Below the pieces are notes generated by a model. It was not told the DNA's origin, did no database searches, and saw only the letters and a program-made list of their open reading frames with translations. Below are positions 1-8,128 of a stretch of 22,901 nucleotides of DNA, in pieces. A program made the translations under genes and the position numbers. This stretch comes from Halobacteroidaceae bacterium (GTDB taxonomy: Bacteria > Bacillota > Halanaerobiia > B1SED10-174), in contig PUKG01000143.1 in NCBI GenBank assembly GCA_003550445.1, positions 1 through 22,901 on the forward strand. Direction: 5' to 3'. Positions within the stretch are counted from its first letter, which is position 1. Each line of letters begins with the position of its first letter.

Positions 1-902
1 GTGGAGAACCAAATCATCCCTACGTTCAGTTCAGGGCTATCCCCGAAGGTTCAACCCGACTTCTTGCTTTTGAAGCAGGGGAAATTGATATGTATCAGGG
101 TGGAGTAGTACCTCAAGAACTGCCCCGCCTGGAAGATGACCCGAACATTGTTGTTGAGAGAACACCCGGAACCGGGTACAATTACCTTGGCTTCAACACC
201 CAATCGGGACCCCTTGCTGATAAGGAAGTTCGCCAGGCAATCAGCAGGGTAATTAACCGTGAAGGAATTGTTGAAAGGGTACTCAACGGAATTGGTGAAC
301 CCGGAGTAGGGCCGGTACCTCCCGATCTTCCCTGGTTTACCGACGAAGTTTATGACCTTGGTTATGATATCGACCGGGCTCGTGATGCTCTCCAGGATGC
401 TGGAGTATTTGGTGAAGATATTACCCTAAGGCTTTACACCAACGAAAACCCCGAGCGGATTAGAATTGCGGAAATTCTCCAGTTTGAAGCTGCTCGTGTT
501 GGAATTGATGTAGAAGTAACCATTGAAGAATGGGGTGCTTACCTGAGCCGGATCCAGGATACTGATGACTATGATATCTTTATCCTTGGTTGGGTTGGCC
601 AGCTTGACCCCGATCGTGCAATGTACCGCCAGTTCCACACTGACGGACCCAATAACTATACCTTCTTCTCCAACGAGCGCTTGGATGAGCTGTTAGAGTA
701 CGGAAGGACCCTTGATCCCGAAAGTGAAGAATCCCTTGAGACCTACAAGGAAGCTCAGCAAATTGTTGTTGAGAACGCCCCTTACGGATTCATTAACTTC
801 TCTGAAGAGGTTCTTCTCTATCATCCTAACATTGAAGGAATTACCGTTCATCCTTACGGTGCAAATTCCTGGCAGGATGTCCACTTAATCAATAAGAACT
901 AA
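1..902 (+). CDS. ABC transporter solute-binding protein, peptide/nickel family (SBP_bac_5), C-terminal part
   Basis: The gene enters from the left edge: the frame is open from position 3 to the TAA at 900-902 (299 codons), so the start and signal peptide are missing. The visible part is the C-terminal half of a family-5 binding protein (DppA/OppA-like). It begins with the stretch ending 'LLAFEAGEIDMYQGG', continues with 'GTGYNYLGFNTQSGPL' and 'VRQAISRVINREGIV', and closes with the usual 'YDIFILGWVGQLDPD' and the C-terminal 'APYGFINFSEEVLLYHPNIEG'. Such proteins are lipid-anchored or periplasmic and deliver oligopeptides, nickel complexes or oligosaccharides to the permeases encoded next. The substrate cannot be told from the sequence. 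A terminator-like hairpin follows and the permease genes come right after it, so this is the first visible gene of an ABC operon. Confidence 0.93.
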   Translation, partial: GEPNHPYVQFRAIPEGSTRLLAFEAGEIDMYQGGVVPQELPRLEDDPNIVVERTPGTGYNYLGFNTQSGPLADKEVRQAISRVINREGIVERVLNGIGEPGVGPVPPDLPWFTDEVYDLGYDIDRARDALQDAGVFGEDITLRLYTNENPERIRIAEILQFEAARVGIDVEVTIEEWGAYLSRIQDTDDYDIFILGWVGQLDPDRAMYRQFHTDGPNNYTFFSNERLDELLEYGRTLDPESEESLETYKEAQQIVVENAPYGFINFSEEVLLYHPNIEGITVHPYGANSWQDVHLINKN

Positions 903-917
903 GATGGAGAAAGCCAT

Positions 918-951
918 AGCCAGGTGGGGCTTCCCACCTGGCTAATTTTTT
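918..951 (+). terminator. Intra-operon hairpin terminator between binding protein and permease genes
   Basis: A perfect 11-bp stem (AGCCAGGTGGG at 918-928 with CCCACCTGGCT at 933-943), a GCTT loop, then AATTTTTT. It has the form of a rho-independent terminator but lies 16 nt after the binding-protein stop and 23 nt before the permease start, on the same strand. The likely role is partial termination, leaving more binding protein than permease. Confidence 0.85.
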
Positions 952-973
952 GAAAAGGAGGGGCTGATGGAAA

Positions 974-1957
974 ATGTTTAAATATATTATCCGCCGCCTT
1001 CTACAGCTTATTCCGGTAATAATTGGAATATCGATTGTAGTTTTTATGATTGTCCATCTGGCTCCCGGTGATCCCATATTGATGATGCTGGGTGAGGATG
1101 CAACTCCTGAAGATTATGCTCGCCTGCAGAGAATTTACGGGTTTGATCGACCTGTCCACGAGCAATATTTGCGCTGGGCGGGGAATGCCCTGCAGGGAGA
1201 TCTGGGAGTTTCCATCCGGCAGGGGGCTCCTGTAGGTTCCCTATTATTGTCCAGGTTGCCGGCAACCATTGAACTTGCATTTATTTCAGTTCTTCTGGCT
1301 GTAATCCTCGGGGTTCCCCTTGGGGTCCTTGCGGCAATAAAAAGGGAGACACCAGTTGATTTTTTCAGCATGGTAGTTGCTCTTTTGGGGGTTTCCATGC
1401 CCGGGTTCTGGGTCGCCCTTGTTCTTTTAACCTACGTTGCCTTAAATGTTGGATGGATCCCGATGTTCGGCCGTGGTGGGTCAGTTTTTTACGGCCTGAC
1501 TCAATTGTTTACAGCCTTTGATGCCAGTGAGCTGTGGGAAGGTTTACGCTATATTATGCTCCCCGCAATTTCCATTGGAACGGCGATGATGGCAATAATT
1601 ACCCGGTTAACCCGTTCCAGCCTTCTGGAGGTTATGGGTAAGGATTATATAAGAACTGCCCGGGCCAAGGGACTTGGGGAGCGGGTAGTTGTTTTCAAGC
1701 ATGGACTCAGAAATGCATTACTTCCTGTTGTTACTATTGTTGGTATCCAGTTTGGAGCCATGCTTGGTGGAGCGGTAATAACGGAAACTGTTTTTGCCTG
1801 GCCTGGAGCAGGCCGTTTAATTGTTAACGCCATTCAGCAGAGGGATTTTCCCATAGTCCAGGGTGGAGTTTTAATGATGGCCCTGATTTTTACCATGGTA
1901 AATCTCCTGGTTGATTTAAGCTATGCAGTATTAAACCCCCGGATTAGATATGATTGA
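974..1957 (+). CDS. ABC transporter permease, DppB/OppB type
   Basis: A 327-residue inner-membrane permease of the oligopeptide/dipeptide/nickel family, one half of the transport channel. The N terminus is the typical first membrane segment of DppB-like proteins ('LLQLIPVIIGISIVVFMIVH', residues 12-31), followed by 'LAPGDP'. The cytoplasmic coupling (EAA) loop is at about residues 219-249, with 'YIRTARAKGLGERVVVFKH' and 'LRNALLPVVT', where the ATPase docks. The C terminus 'LVDLSYAVLNPRIRYD' is also family-typical. AGGAGG at 956-961 supports the ATG. The second permease begins 19 nt after the stop. Substrate unknown. Confidence 0.95.
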   Translation: MFKYIIRRLLQLIPVIIGISIVVFMIVHLAPGDPILMMLGEDATPEDYARLQRIYGFDRPVHEQYLRWAGNALQGDLGVSIRQGAPVGSLLLSRLPATIELAFISVLLAVILGVPLGVLAAIKRETPVDFFSMVVALLGVSMPGFWVALVLLTYVALNVGWIPMFGRGGSVFYGLTQLFTAFDASELWEGLRYIMLPAISIGTAMMAIITRLTRSSLLEVMGKDYIRTARAKGLGERVVVFKHGLRNALLPVVTIVGIQFGAMLGGAVITETVFAWPGAGRLIVNAIQQRDFPIVQGGVLMMALIFTMVNLLVDLSYAVLNPRIRYD

Positions 1958-1976
1958 GAAAGGAGGGAGCTAATCG

Positions 1977-2813
1977 ATGAAGCAATTAGTGAGGAACAGG
2001 AGTGCATTGGTAGGGCTGATAATAATAAGCCTGTTGCTCTTTTTTGCCATATTTGCCAACTTTGTTGTTCCCAATGACCCGTATGAAATGGATATCTGGG
2101 TTAGCTATGGTGCACCGGAATGGTTCGGTGAGGATAGCCAGTATATCCTGGGGACAGATGATATGGGGCGTTGTGTTTTAAGCCGGATAATTATGGGCAG
2201 CCGGATCTCCCTCCTTGTTGGAGCTGTTGCTACCGGGTCATCTTTGATAATTGGAGTTTTCCTGGGAGCAATTGGTGCATATGTAGGGGGGAAAACCGAT
2301 GCTTTGATTATGCGCTTTATGGATTTAATTCTTTCAATCCCGTCAATTTTGCTTGCAATAGCTATTGTGGCTACCCTTGGGCCGGGTATGGTTAATGCGA
2401 TGATTGCAATTGCTATTGTCCGGATCCCCCAGATGGCCAGGGTTACCCGGAGTATGGTTTTAAGTATTAAAGAAGAAGACTATGTCCAGGCAGGAAAAGC
2501 TCTGGGCTTTTCCCATGGAAGGCTTCTTTTCAAGCATATTTTGATGAATTGTTTTGCCCCGATTATGGTTGTAGCAACCCTGGGAATGGGAACTGCCATT
2601 GTTGTTGAAGCAGGATTAAGTTTCCTTGGTCTTGGTGCCCAGCCTCCACTGATAAGCTGGGGTAGGATGCTGGCCATGGGAAGGGAAGCAATTCGCTCGG
2701 CACCTCACATGACACTTTACCCGGGTATCGCAATTGTGTTTACGGTTCTGGGCTTCAACCTATTGGGGGACGGTTTAAGGGATATTTTTGATCCCCAGTT
2801 AAAGCAGAGATAA
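1977..2813 (+). CDS. ABC transporter permease, DppC/OppC type
   Basis: A 278-residue partner permease that forms a heterodimer with the preceding one. One membrane segment near the N terminus (about residues 10-30) is followed by the family mark 'LGTDDMGRCVLSRIIMGSR' (periplasmic loop). The EAA coupling loop is at about residues 163-193 ('EDYVQAGKALGFSHGRLLFKH'), and the end 'FNLLGDGLRDIFDP' is typical. AGGAGG at 1961-1966 lies 10 nt before the ATG. No ATPase genes (DppD/DppF type) follow: the next element is a strong terminator, so the ATPases must lie upstream of this window or elsewhere in the genome. Confidence 0.95.
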   Translation: MKQLVRNRSALVGLIIISLLLFFAIFANFVVPNDPYEMDIWVSYGAPEWFGEDSQYILGTDDMGRCVLSRIIMGSRISLLVGAVATGSSLIIGVFLGAIGAYVGGKTDALIMRFMDLILSIPSILLAIAIVATLGPGMVNAMIAIAIVRIPQMARVTRSMVLSIKEEDYVQAGKALGFSHGRLLFKHILMNCFAPIMVVATLGMGTAIVVEAGLSFLGLGAQPPLISWGRMLAMGREAIRSAPHMTLYPGIAIVFTVLGFNLLGDGLRDIFDPQLKQR

Positions 2814-2840
2814 ACATTATTAAACCAAAACAAAGGATTT

Positions 2841-2870
2841 AAAAACAGGCGGGAAACCCCGCCTGTTTTT
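2841..2870. terminator. Strong terminator ending the ABC transporter operon
   Basis: A perfect 13-bp inverted repeat (2841-2853 with 2858-2870, core ACAGGCGGG/CCCGCCTGT, loop AAAC) flanked by five A and five T. It can work in both directions. It separates the transporter operon from the envelope-polysaccharide genes. The following 170 nt up to the next start are AT-rich and show no promoter I would defend. Confidence 0.92.
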
Positions 2871-3040
2871 AGTATAAAAGTAAAAAAGGTTTAATTTTTA
2901 AATTTACTTGGCTTTTTTAAGTGTTTGAATTTCAATAGTCCTTTTATTGGTTTTTGTTGCTTAAGGAGCAGGGATTTTAACTTATTTGACGAATGCCGAA
3001 ATGTGCCTTTAATTTCCGGACTAAAAAAGGAGTAAAATTC

Positions 3041-4270
3041 ATGGACAATAATCCAAAGGGAAAATCAGAACCCTTAAAAAAAGTAATGTTAATTTTTATG
3101 GGAATTTTCCTTGTGTTTTTTCCCGTAAAACTCGTAACATATATTTGTTATCTGGTTCTGGCGATTTTGCTTGTAATTTCCCTGGTAAAAAAACCTATCG
3201 AAATAAAAAGTTTAATGAAAAATCCAATCTTTTTTCCAGCTTTGGCCATGTTTTTTTGGAGCCTGTTATCGATTCTGTGGACCCCGGAAATTGGAACCTG
3301 GGTTGAGGAAATCGAAAAAGACCTTTATTTTATTGTTTTCTTTGCTTCTGTTCTTTTTCTGCTAAAAGATACGGAAAAATATAAGTTTTGGGTAAAACTG
3401 GCTTTAATTGGGCTGGCCTTTTCCCTTGTTTTTGGTTTATATGAGCATCTTTTTATTGCAACCCGGGCCCGTTACAGAGTGGCTTCATTTTTTGGAAACC
3501 CCAATATTTTTGCGGCTGTAATAGTTTTATTGGTACCCCTATTATTGGCTCTTTTCCTGGATGCAAAAGAAAAATGGAAATTACGCCTCCCGGCAATAGT
3601 TTTTTTTATCCTGGGAATTTTTGTTCTAACCCAAACAATGACTCGATCAGCCTGGATCGCGCTCCCTGTAGGGTTAATAATTGTTTTCCTTCTTCGTAAC
3701 TGGAAGGTTGCAGTAACGGGGATAACAATTTTTGTTTTGGTTATAAGCTTAATATATCCCATTATTCCTGGTCACCTGATTTCACGTGCTGAAAGTATCT
3801 TTAATCCCGAGGATAATACGGCCCGAATAACAATCTGGAGAATCAGTGCAAAAATGATTGCAGATAATTTGATAATTGGGAGCGGTAGAGGCTCATTTAA
3901 ACCTGTTTACGATGAATATTCAGATCTTTATCCAGAATTATATTTTCAGCGCAGTAGAGCCCCAAATATAAACCACTCCCATAACCTATTCATCCAAATT
4001 TTAATTGAAATGGGTCTGGTGGGCTTTTCCCTTTTCCTTTTACTGATTTACTTCTTAGTAAAAAGCAGCGTTTCTTTTTTCAAAAAAAACAGGGGAAGCT
4101 ACTGGTTGGTTGCTGGAATTTTTGGAGGCTTAGCGTCCCTTTTTGTTCACCTACAGTTTCACTTTACTGTTTTTAACCGGAGTTTGACCATGATTATATT
4201 GTTCTTTTTGGCCTTAATATTCTGGGGGGGAAAACCTGAGGAGGAAACAGAAATTGAAACCACTGGTTAG
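3041..4270 (+). CDS. O-antigen ligase/polymerase family membrane protein (Wzy_C domain; WaaL-like)
   Basis: A polytopic membrane protein of 409 residues from the ATG at 3041. I prefer this start to the ATG 48 nt upstream because AAGGAG at 3027-3032 is spaced 8 nt from it, while the upstream ATG has no close ribosome binding site. Ten or more hydrophobic segments are visible. The Wzy_C-type features are 'TRSAWIALPVGLII' in a membrane segment, then the long outside loop with 'ARITIWRISAKMI', 'LIIGSGRGSF' and 'NINHSHNLFIQILIEMGLVG'. The last matches the 'H-x-HN ... E-x-G-x-x-G' signature of O-antigen ligases and polymerases. The two activities cannot be separated by sequence alone. Co-location with two Kdo transferases favours attaching polysaccharide to lipid A-core (WaaL). 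The stop overlaps the next gene by 17 nt, so they are co-translated. Confidence 0.85.
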   Translation: MDNNPKGKSEPLKKVMLIFMGIFLVFFPVKLVTYICYLVLAILLVISLVKKPIEIKSLMKNPIFFPALAMFFWSLLSILWTPEIGTWVEEIEKDLYFIVFFASVLFLLKDTEKYKFWVKLALIGLAFSLVFGLYEHLFIATRARYRVASFFGNPNIFAAVIVLLVPLLLALFLDAKEKWKLRLPAIVFFILGIFVLTQTMTRSAWIALPVGLIIVFLLRNWKVAVTGITIFVLVISLIYPIIPGHLISRAESIFNPEDNTARITIWRISAKMIADNLIIGSGRGSFKPVYDEYSDLYPELYFQRSRAPNINHSHNLFIQILIEMGLVGFSLFLLLIYFLVKSSVSFFKKNRGSYWLVAGIFGGLASLFVHLQFHFTVFNRSLTMIILFFLALIFWGGKPEEETEIETTG

Positions 4271-5117
4271 TGTTGTAATACCTACTTATAATCGGGCAAA
4301 ATATCTGGGAGGGGCAATTGAAAGTGCAATTACTCAGGATTATCCCAAAATGGAAATTCTGGTAATGGACGATGGTTCAAGTGATGAAACGGAAGAAGTA
4401 GTAAAATCTTTTTCCGAAGTAAAATACCATTACCAGGAAAACCTTGGGGTGGCACTTGCCCGGAATAATGCTGTGAAAAAAGCGGGAGGAGAAGTAATTG
4501 CATTTCTTGATTCTGATGACCGCTGGGTAAAAAATAAACTGAATTTTCAAGTTGAGTTAATGCAAAAATTAAAGGCGCCGGTAATTGGGGGCAGGAAAAA
4601 ATATGTGGCTCCCGATACTCAAATGGATTTAGATGTAAGGGTTGATCCAGAAAAATTCCACGAGATTGGCTTTGAGCGCCAGACCCGCCGAACCTGGTTT
4701 GCTCCATCAACTATGTTGTTTAATAAAGAGTTTTATTTGGAAACCGGAGGATTTGATCCTCAATTAAAAATTGCTTCGGATTGGGATCTTTGGCTGCGTA
4801 TTGCCTTTGAAAAACCGATTCCTCGAATGGATAGCGTCCTTGCACTGTGCTACCGCTCCAGGGAAAGGTTAACGGGGAATAGATTGGAAAAATACCTTCA
4901 TGATCTGAAAATTATTAAACGATGGGAAGAGAAGTTAGATGAAGAGACCTACCGGAGATGGTGTGGACGATTTGCTGTTCGGAGAGCCTTTAAACTGAAA
5001 CAACGGCAGAGCTTAGAAGAAACCCGGGTTTTTTGGAAAAATTGTCAGGAGACTCTGCCTCTTCCCCGGTATGCTGAAATTTTTGGGAGGGTAATGAAAT
5101 GGTCATTCTCGGAATAG
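4254..5117 (+). CDS. Glycosyltransferase family 2 (GT-A fold)
   Basis: 287 residues from a TTG start. GAGGAGG at 4238-4244 is 9 nt ahead, and the first residues 'KPLVSVVIPTYNRAKYL' are exactly the usual N terminus of GT2 enzymes. The nucleotide-sugar site is visible: 'EILVMDDGSSDET' (about residues 34-46) and the DxD-type motif in 'IAFLDSDDRW' (about residues 81-90, metal and nucleotide binding). 'DWDLWLRIAF' (about residues 176-185) is the acceptor/catalytic-base region. It should transfer a sugar from an activated donor to a lipopolysaccharide or other envelope glycan on the cytoplasmic side. The sugar is unknown. It overlaps the upstream ligase-like gene by 17 nt and the downstream waaA by 19 nt. 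Confidence 0.92.
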   Translation: MKPLVSVVIPTYNRAKYLGGAIESAITQDYPKMEILVMDDGSSDETEEVVKSFSEVKYHYQENLGVALARNNAVKKAGGEVIAFLDSDDRWVKNKLNFQVELMQKLKAPVIGGRKKYVAPDTQMDLDVRVDPEKFHEIGFERQTRRTWFAPSTMLFNKEFYLETGGFDPQLKIASDWDLWLRIAFEKPIPRMDSVLALCYRSRERLTGNRLEKYLHDLKIIKRWEEKLDEETYRRWCGRFAVRRAFKLKQRQSLEETRVFWKNCQETLPLPRYAEIFGRVMKWSFSE

Positions 5118-6370
5118 TTTTCTTAATATATAATATCCTGCTGCTCCCATTGTTTATTATTTTTCTTTTCTTTTTGGCTCAGAGGAGTTTTATAAAAAAG
5201 GAACCATTTTGGAGAAAATTGGGTTGGGGTTTACCAAGGGAAAAAGGGGGAACCTGGATTCACGCTGTTTCGGTAGGAGAGGCAAAAGCCTCAAACCCCC
5301 TGGTAAAAGAAATAAAACAAAGGGAGCCAGAGAAACCGGTATATATTTCCACAATAACAGTAACAGGACAGGATCAGGCAAAAAGAAATGATGAAGTTAG
5401 TGCAACATTTTTCCTCCCCTATGATTTTCCCTGGTTACTGCTTCGGGTTTTTCTTCGTATTAGACCGAAAAGGATAATAATAATGGAAACGGAAATCTGG
5501 CCAAACTTAATACTAATGGCCAGGCTTTTTGGGGTTCATATTCACCTGGCCAATGGTCGGCTGAGCAAAAACAGCTTTTCTTCATACAAAAGGCTGCGTT
5601 TTTGGATTGGCCCACTTGTAAACCAATTTAAAAGTATAGGACTGCAATCAAAACTAGACGGTGAGAGAATGGAAAAGTTAGGGGTAAAAAGAGAACTCTT
5701 TTATTTCCCCGGCAACCTCAAATTAGATGGGGAAACCTTGATAAATATGGGGTATGAAGGGAAAAGTTTAAAAAAGAGGATTGGATTTTCTGAGCAGGAT
5801 CCAATCCTAATTGGGGGAAGTACACATCCCGGGGAAGAAGAATTTTTAATTGCAACTTTTTCTCAACTTAAAAATGAAGAAGAGAACTGGAAACTTATCA
5901 TTGCCCCAAGGCATATCCAGCGGACTTCAGAAATTAAAGCAATGATTGGGGAAAAATTTCCTGTAATTCAAAAGAGCGAGATTGACCGACAAAAGAAAAA
6001 TGTAGAAATAATGATCGTCGATACTATGGGAGAACTGGTAGATTTTTATGGTATTGGGGATTTTATTTTTATCGGAGGGAGTTTTGTTCCCGTGGGGGGG
6101 CATAACCCTCTGGAAGGGCTTGGGAAACCACTTTTTATTGGAAAATATCGAGAAAACTGTCAGGAGATTAGTGACTTATTAATACAAGAGGGATTATTAA
6201 AGGAAGTAAAATCCACAGAAGAACTATATAATAAAATAAAAGAAATCAGGAAAAAACAAAGGCTAAAAGAAGATTTGAAGGAAAAGGCAGAGGATTTTAT
6301 TAAAAAGCATAAGGGAGTTGCTGAGAGAATTTGGGATAGGATTAGCTTGGGAGAAAAGAAAGGGCTTTAA
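5099..6370 (+). CDS. waaA: 3-deoxy-D-manno-octulosonic acid (Kdo) transferase, first copy
   Basis: 423 residues, GT30 family. It transfers Kdo from CMP-Kdo to lipid A precursor on the cytoplasmic face of the inner membrane. An N-terminal membrane anchor (about residues 2-27) is followed by 'TWIHAVSVGEAKASNPLV', whose Glu61 in 'SVGE' is the expected catalytic base of this family. Next come 'METEIWPNL' and 'HLANGRLS', then the C-terminal CMP-Kdo-binding half with 'GGSTHPGEEE', 'IAPRH', 'FIGGSFVPVGGHNPLEGLGK'. All hallmarks are intact. GGGAGG at 5085-5090 is 8 nt before the ATG. The presence of this enzyme is the main evidence for an LPS-type outer membrane. A second full copy follows 59 nt later. 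Confidence 0.95.
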   Translation: MVILGIVFLIYNILLLPLFIIFLFFLAQRSFIKKEPFWRKLGWGLPREKGGTWIHAVSVGEAKASNPLVKEIKQREPEKPVYISTITVTGQDQAKRNDEVSATFFLPYDFPWLLLRVFLRIRPKRIIIMETEIWPNLILMARLFGVHIHLANGRLSKNSFSSYKRLRFWIGPLVNQFKSIGLQSKLDGERMEKLGVKRELFYFPGNLKLDGETLINMGYEGKSLKKRIGFSEQDPILIGGSTHPGEEEFLIATFSQLKNEEENWKLIIAPRHIQRTSEIKAMIGEKFPVIQKSEIDRQKKNVEIMIVDTMGELVDFYGIGDFIFIGGSFVPVGGHNPLEGLGKPLFIGKYRENCQEISDLLIQEGLLKEVKSTEELYNKIKEIRKKQRLKEDLKEKAEDFIKKHKGVAERIWDRISLGEKKGL

Positions 6371-6429
6371 TAACAAAAATTGAAGAGAAAGAAAATCAAT
6401 AGCTGTCATGATTTGGGGAGGGGTATTTT

Positions 6430-7632
6430 TTGAAATTTTTCCTGTTTTTATACAATTTTTTTCTTATTCCCGTTAACCTGGTTTTTTTCCTGGGAAATAG
6501 GTGGGCCAAAAGGAAAGGAAAACAAAGAAGCTATTTACCCCGTTCAATTAAAACCGGGGGAATCTGGATCCATGCCGCTTCGGTTGGGGAGGTTAAGGCC
6601 GCTGAGCCACTGATTGCAGAACTAAAAAAAATTGTCCCGGAAAAACCTGTTTATCTTTCAACCCTTACCCCTGCAGGGCAGGAAAGGGCAAGGAAGGTTC
6701 CCCAGGTCGAGGACACTTTTTTTTACCCTTTCGACCTTCCGTTTTCAGTTTTTTCTCTTTTCCAGAAGTTAAAGCCCTGGAGGATTGTTGTTATGGAGAC
6801 AGAACTCTGGCCTAATCTGATTACCAGGGGAAAAAGGACCTCGGAAATTTTCCTGGCCAATGGGCGTCTGGGTGCTCGGAAAATGCCTTCGTACAAGAAA
6901 TTTAACTGGCTTTACCGCCCCCTACTTGAATCCTTTTCCGCCCTATGCCTGCAATCCCATGAAGATGGGGAAAGGGTTAAATCCCTGGGGGTTAGTCCGG
7001 AAAGGTTTTACTTTCCCGGAAATTTAAAACTTGATGGAGTGGAGGTATTAACGCCAGGAGAAATGGAGAATATCATTGTTGGGGGGAGTACCCACGAGGG
7101 AGAAGAGGAGGTCCTCCTGGATATATATGAGGAACTCCGAAAAGAAGATCCCGGTTTAAAACTCCTCCTTGCTCCCCGTCACCTGGATAGATTAGAAAGC
7201 GTGGTTGAAGTAATAAAAGAAAAGGGTTATTCTCCTTCTTTCTGGAGTGAGAATAACACCGAAAACTCCGTAACCATCATGGATGCTATGGGGCACCTCA
7301 TTGAAATGTACAGAAAAGCCCGCCTGGTTTTTATTGGGGGGAGCCTTGTCCCAAAAGGAGGGCATAACCCCCTGGAGGCTTTGGGTAAACCTGTTTTCTT
7401 TGGACCTTATATGATAAACTGGCAGGAAATGGCTTCCCTTCTGGGCGGGGAAAAACTGGCCTTTCAGGTAAAGAATAAAGAAGAACTTCAAAACCTTTGG
7501 AAAGATTTTATAAAAGGGGAAGAAGAAGAATACAATGGCCTGGAAGAAAGGGCAAGGGAGTTTAAAGAAAAAAACGCGGGTTCTGCAAAGCAGACCGCGA
7601 TAATAATTGGGCAAGAAAAAAGGAAGGGGTAA
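6430..7632 (+). CDS. waaA: Kdo transferase, second copy (tandem paralog)
   Basis: 400 residues from a TTG start with GGGGAGGGG (6415-6423) 6 nt ahead. It is clearly paralogous to the gene before it, with the same anchor and the same motifs in order: 'IWIHAASVGEVKAAEPLI' (Glu54 in 'SVGE'), 'METELWPNL', 'FLANGRLG', 'GGSTHEGEEE', 'LAPRHLD', 'FIGGSLVPKGGHNPLEALGK'. Sequence between motifs has diverged, so the duplication is not recent. Nothing is broken, so both are likely active. They might add successive Kdo residues, use different acceptors, or one might use a different ulosonic acid. The TAA stop forms the loop of the terminator hairpin shared with the convergent gene. Confidence 0.93.
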   Translation: MKFFLFLYNFFLIPVNLVFFLGNRWAKRKGKQRSYLPRSIKTGGIWIHAASVGEVKAAEPLIAELKKIVPEKPVYLSTLTPAGQERARKVPQVEDTFFYPFDLPFSVFSLFQKLKPWRIVVMETELWPNLITRGKRTSEIFLANGRLGARKMPSYKKFNWLYRPLLESFSALCLQSHEDGERVKSLGVSPERFYFPGNLKLDGVEVLTPGEMENIIVGGSTHEGEEEVLLDIYEELRKEDPGLKLLLAPRHLDRLESVVEVIKEKGYSPSFWSENNTENSVTIMDAMGHLIEMYRKARLVFIGGSLVPKGGHNPLEALGKPVFFGPYMINWQEMASLLGGEKLAFQVKNKEELQNLWKDFIKGEEEEYNGLEERAREFKEKNAGSAKQTAIIIGQEKRKG

Positions 7633-7642
7633 CCCCTTCCTT
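7616..7642 (-). terminator. Terminator of the ylbF-like gene, overlapping the waaA2 stop codon
   Basis: A 10-bp stem (AAGGAAGGGG at 7620-7629 with CCCCTTCCTT at 7633-7642) with a 3-nt loop that is the TAA stop codon of waaA2. Six A lie on the left (7616-7621), so transcription on the minus strand ends in a T-run. On the plus strand the T-run is poor (TTGCTGTATTG), so it stops waaA transcripts less well. Confidence 0.75.
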
Positions 7643-7658
7643 GCTGTATTGTCTGTTT

Positions 7659-7988
7659 TTACTTGTCTTGAAGGTTTTCAGTAATTACCTGGTTTACTGA
7701 TTGCATCAGCTCATTGAAGCTTTCCTGGGCTTTAAACAGGTTCTGCAGGGTGGTGTTTAGTTTCATCTGGTTCTGGAGTTGCTGCAGGTCCTGAATAACA
7801 TCCGAACTGGGCTGCTGTCCCTGAGCCTGGGCCTGCTGCAGCTGGTTTTGTTTCTCCTGCATTTCTTCAACCAGGTCCTGGGCTTTGGGGTCAAGGCTGA
7901 TCCGGTTCTCTGCGGATTGCAGGTTCTGGAATTCTTCGGTTTCCTTGATTGCTCCGGCCAGTTCAGCAGCTTTATCCTTTACGCTCAT
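7659..7988 (-). CDS. YlbF/YmcA family protein (Com_YlbF domain)
   Basis: 109 residues, all helical and very rich in Gln, Glu and Leu, with the family's pattern: 'DKAAELAGAIKETEEFQNL' at the start, 'DPKAQDLVEEMQEKQNQLQQ' in the middle and 'LFKAQESFNELMQSVNQVI' at the end. Members include B. subtilis YlbF and YmcA, which with YaaT act on RNA processing (RNase Y) and phosphorelay control. Whether this copy does so is unknown. Start: AGGAGG lies at 8002-7997 on the minus strand, 8 nt before the ATG at 7988. A GTG at 7997 in the same frame overlaps that ribosome binding site and is therefore unlikely. It is a lone gene, divergent from the flavoprotein gene (140-nt gap) and convergent with waaA2. 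Confidence 0.85.
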   Translation of the reverse strand: MSVKDKAAELAGAIKETEEFQNLQSAENRISLDPKAQDLVEEMQEKQNQLQQAQAQGQQPSSDVIQDLQQLQNQMKLNTTLQNLFKAQESFNELMQSVNQVITENLQDK

Positions 7989-8128
7989 TAATTTCACCTC
8001 CTAAATTATAACGCCAACATTAGCCCTTCTATATTAATTACCTCAGTCCTGCAAAAAAAATGGATTAATTTTTGATTTTCGTAAATTGTTTGGGAAAATT
8101 TCAATTCTCACAGAAAGGGGAGATGATA

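Noticed and set aside
2171..2395. 74-codon open frame on + inside the second permease gene
   Set aside because: It lies wholly in another frame of a well-supported gene and has no recognisable content.
2993..3040. Upstream ATG giving a 425-residue O-antigen ligase-like protein
   Set aside because: No ribosome binding site near it, while the ATG at 3041 has AAGGAG at 8 nt and a normal hydrophilic start followed by a membrane segment.
8005..8010. TATAAT on the minus strand as the -10 box of the ylbF-like gene
   Set aside because: It is directly next to the Shine-Dalgarno (8002-7997), so the start of transcription would fall in the ribosome binding site, and no good -35 is present.
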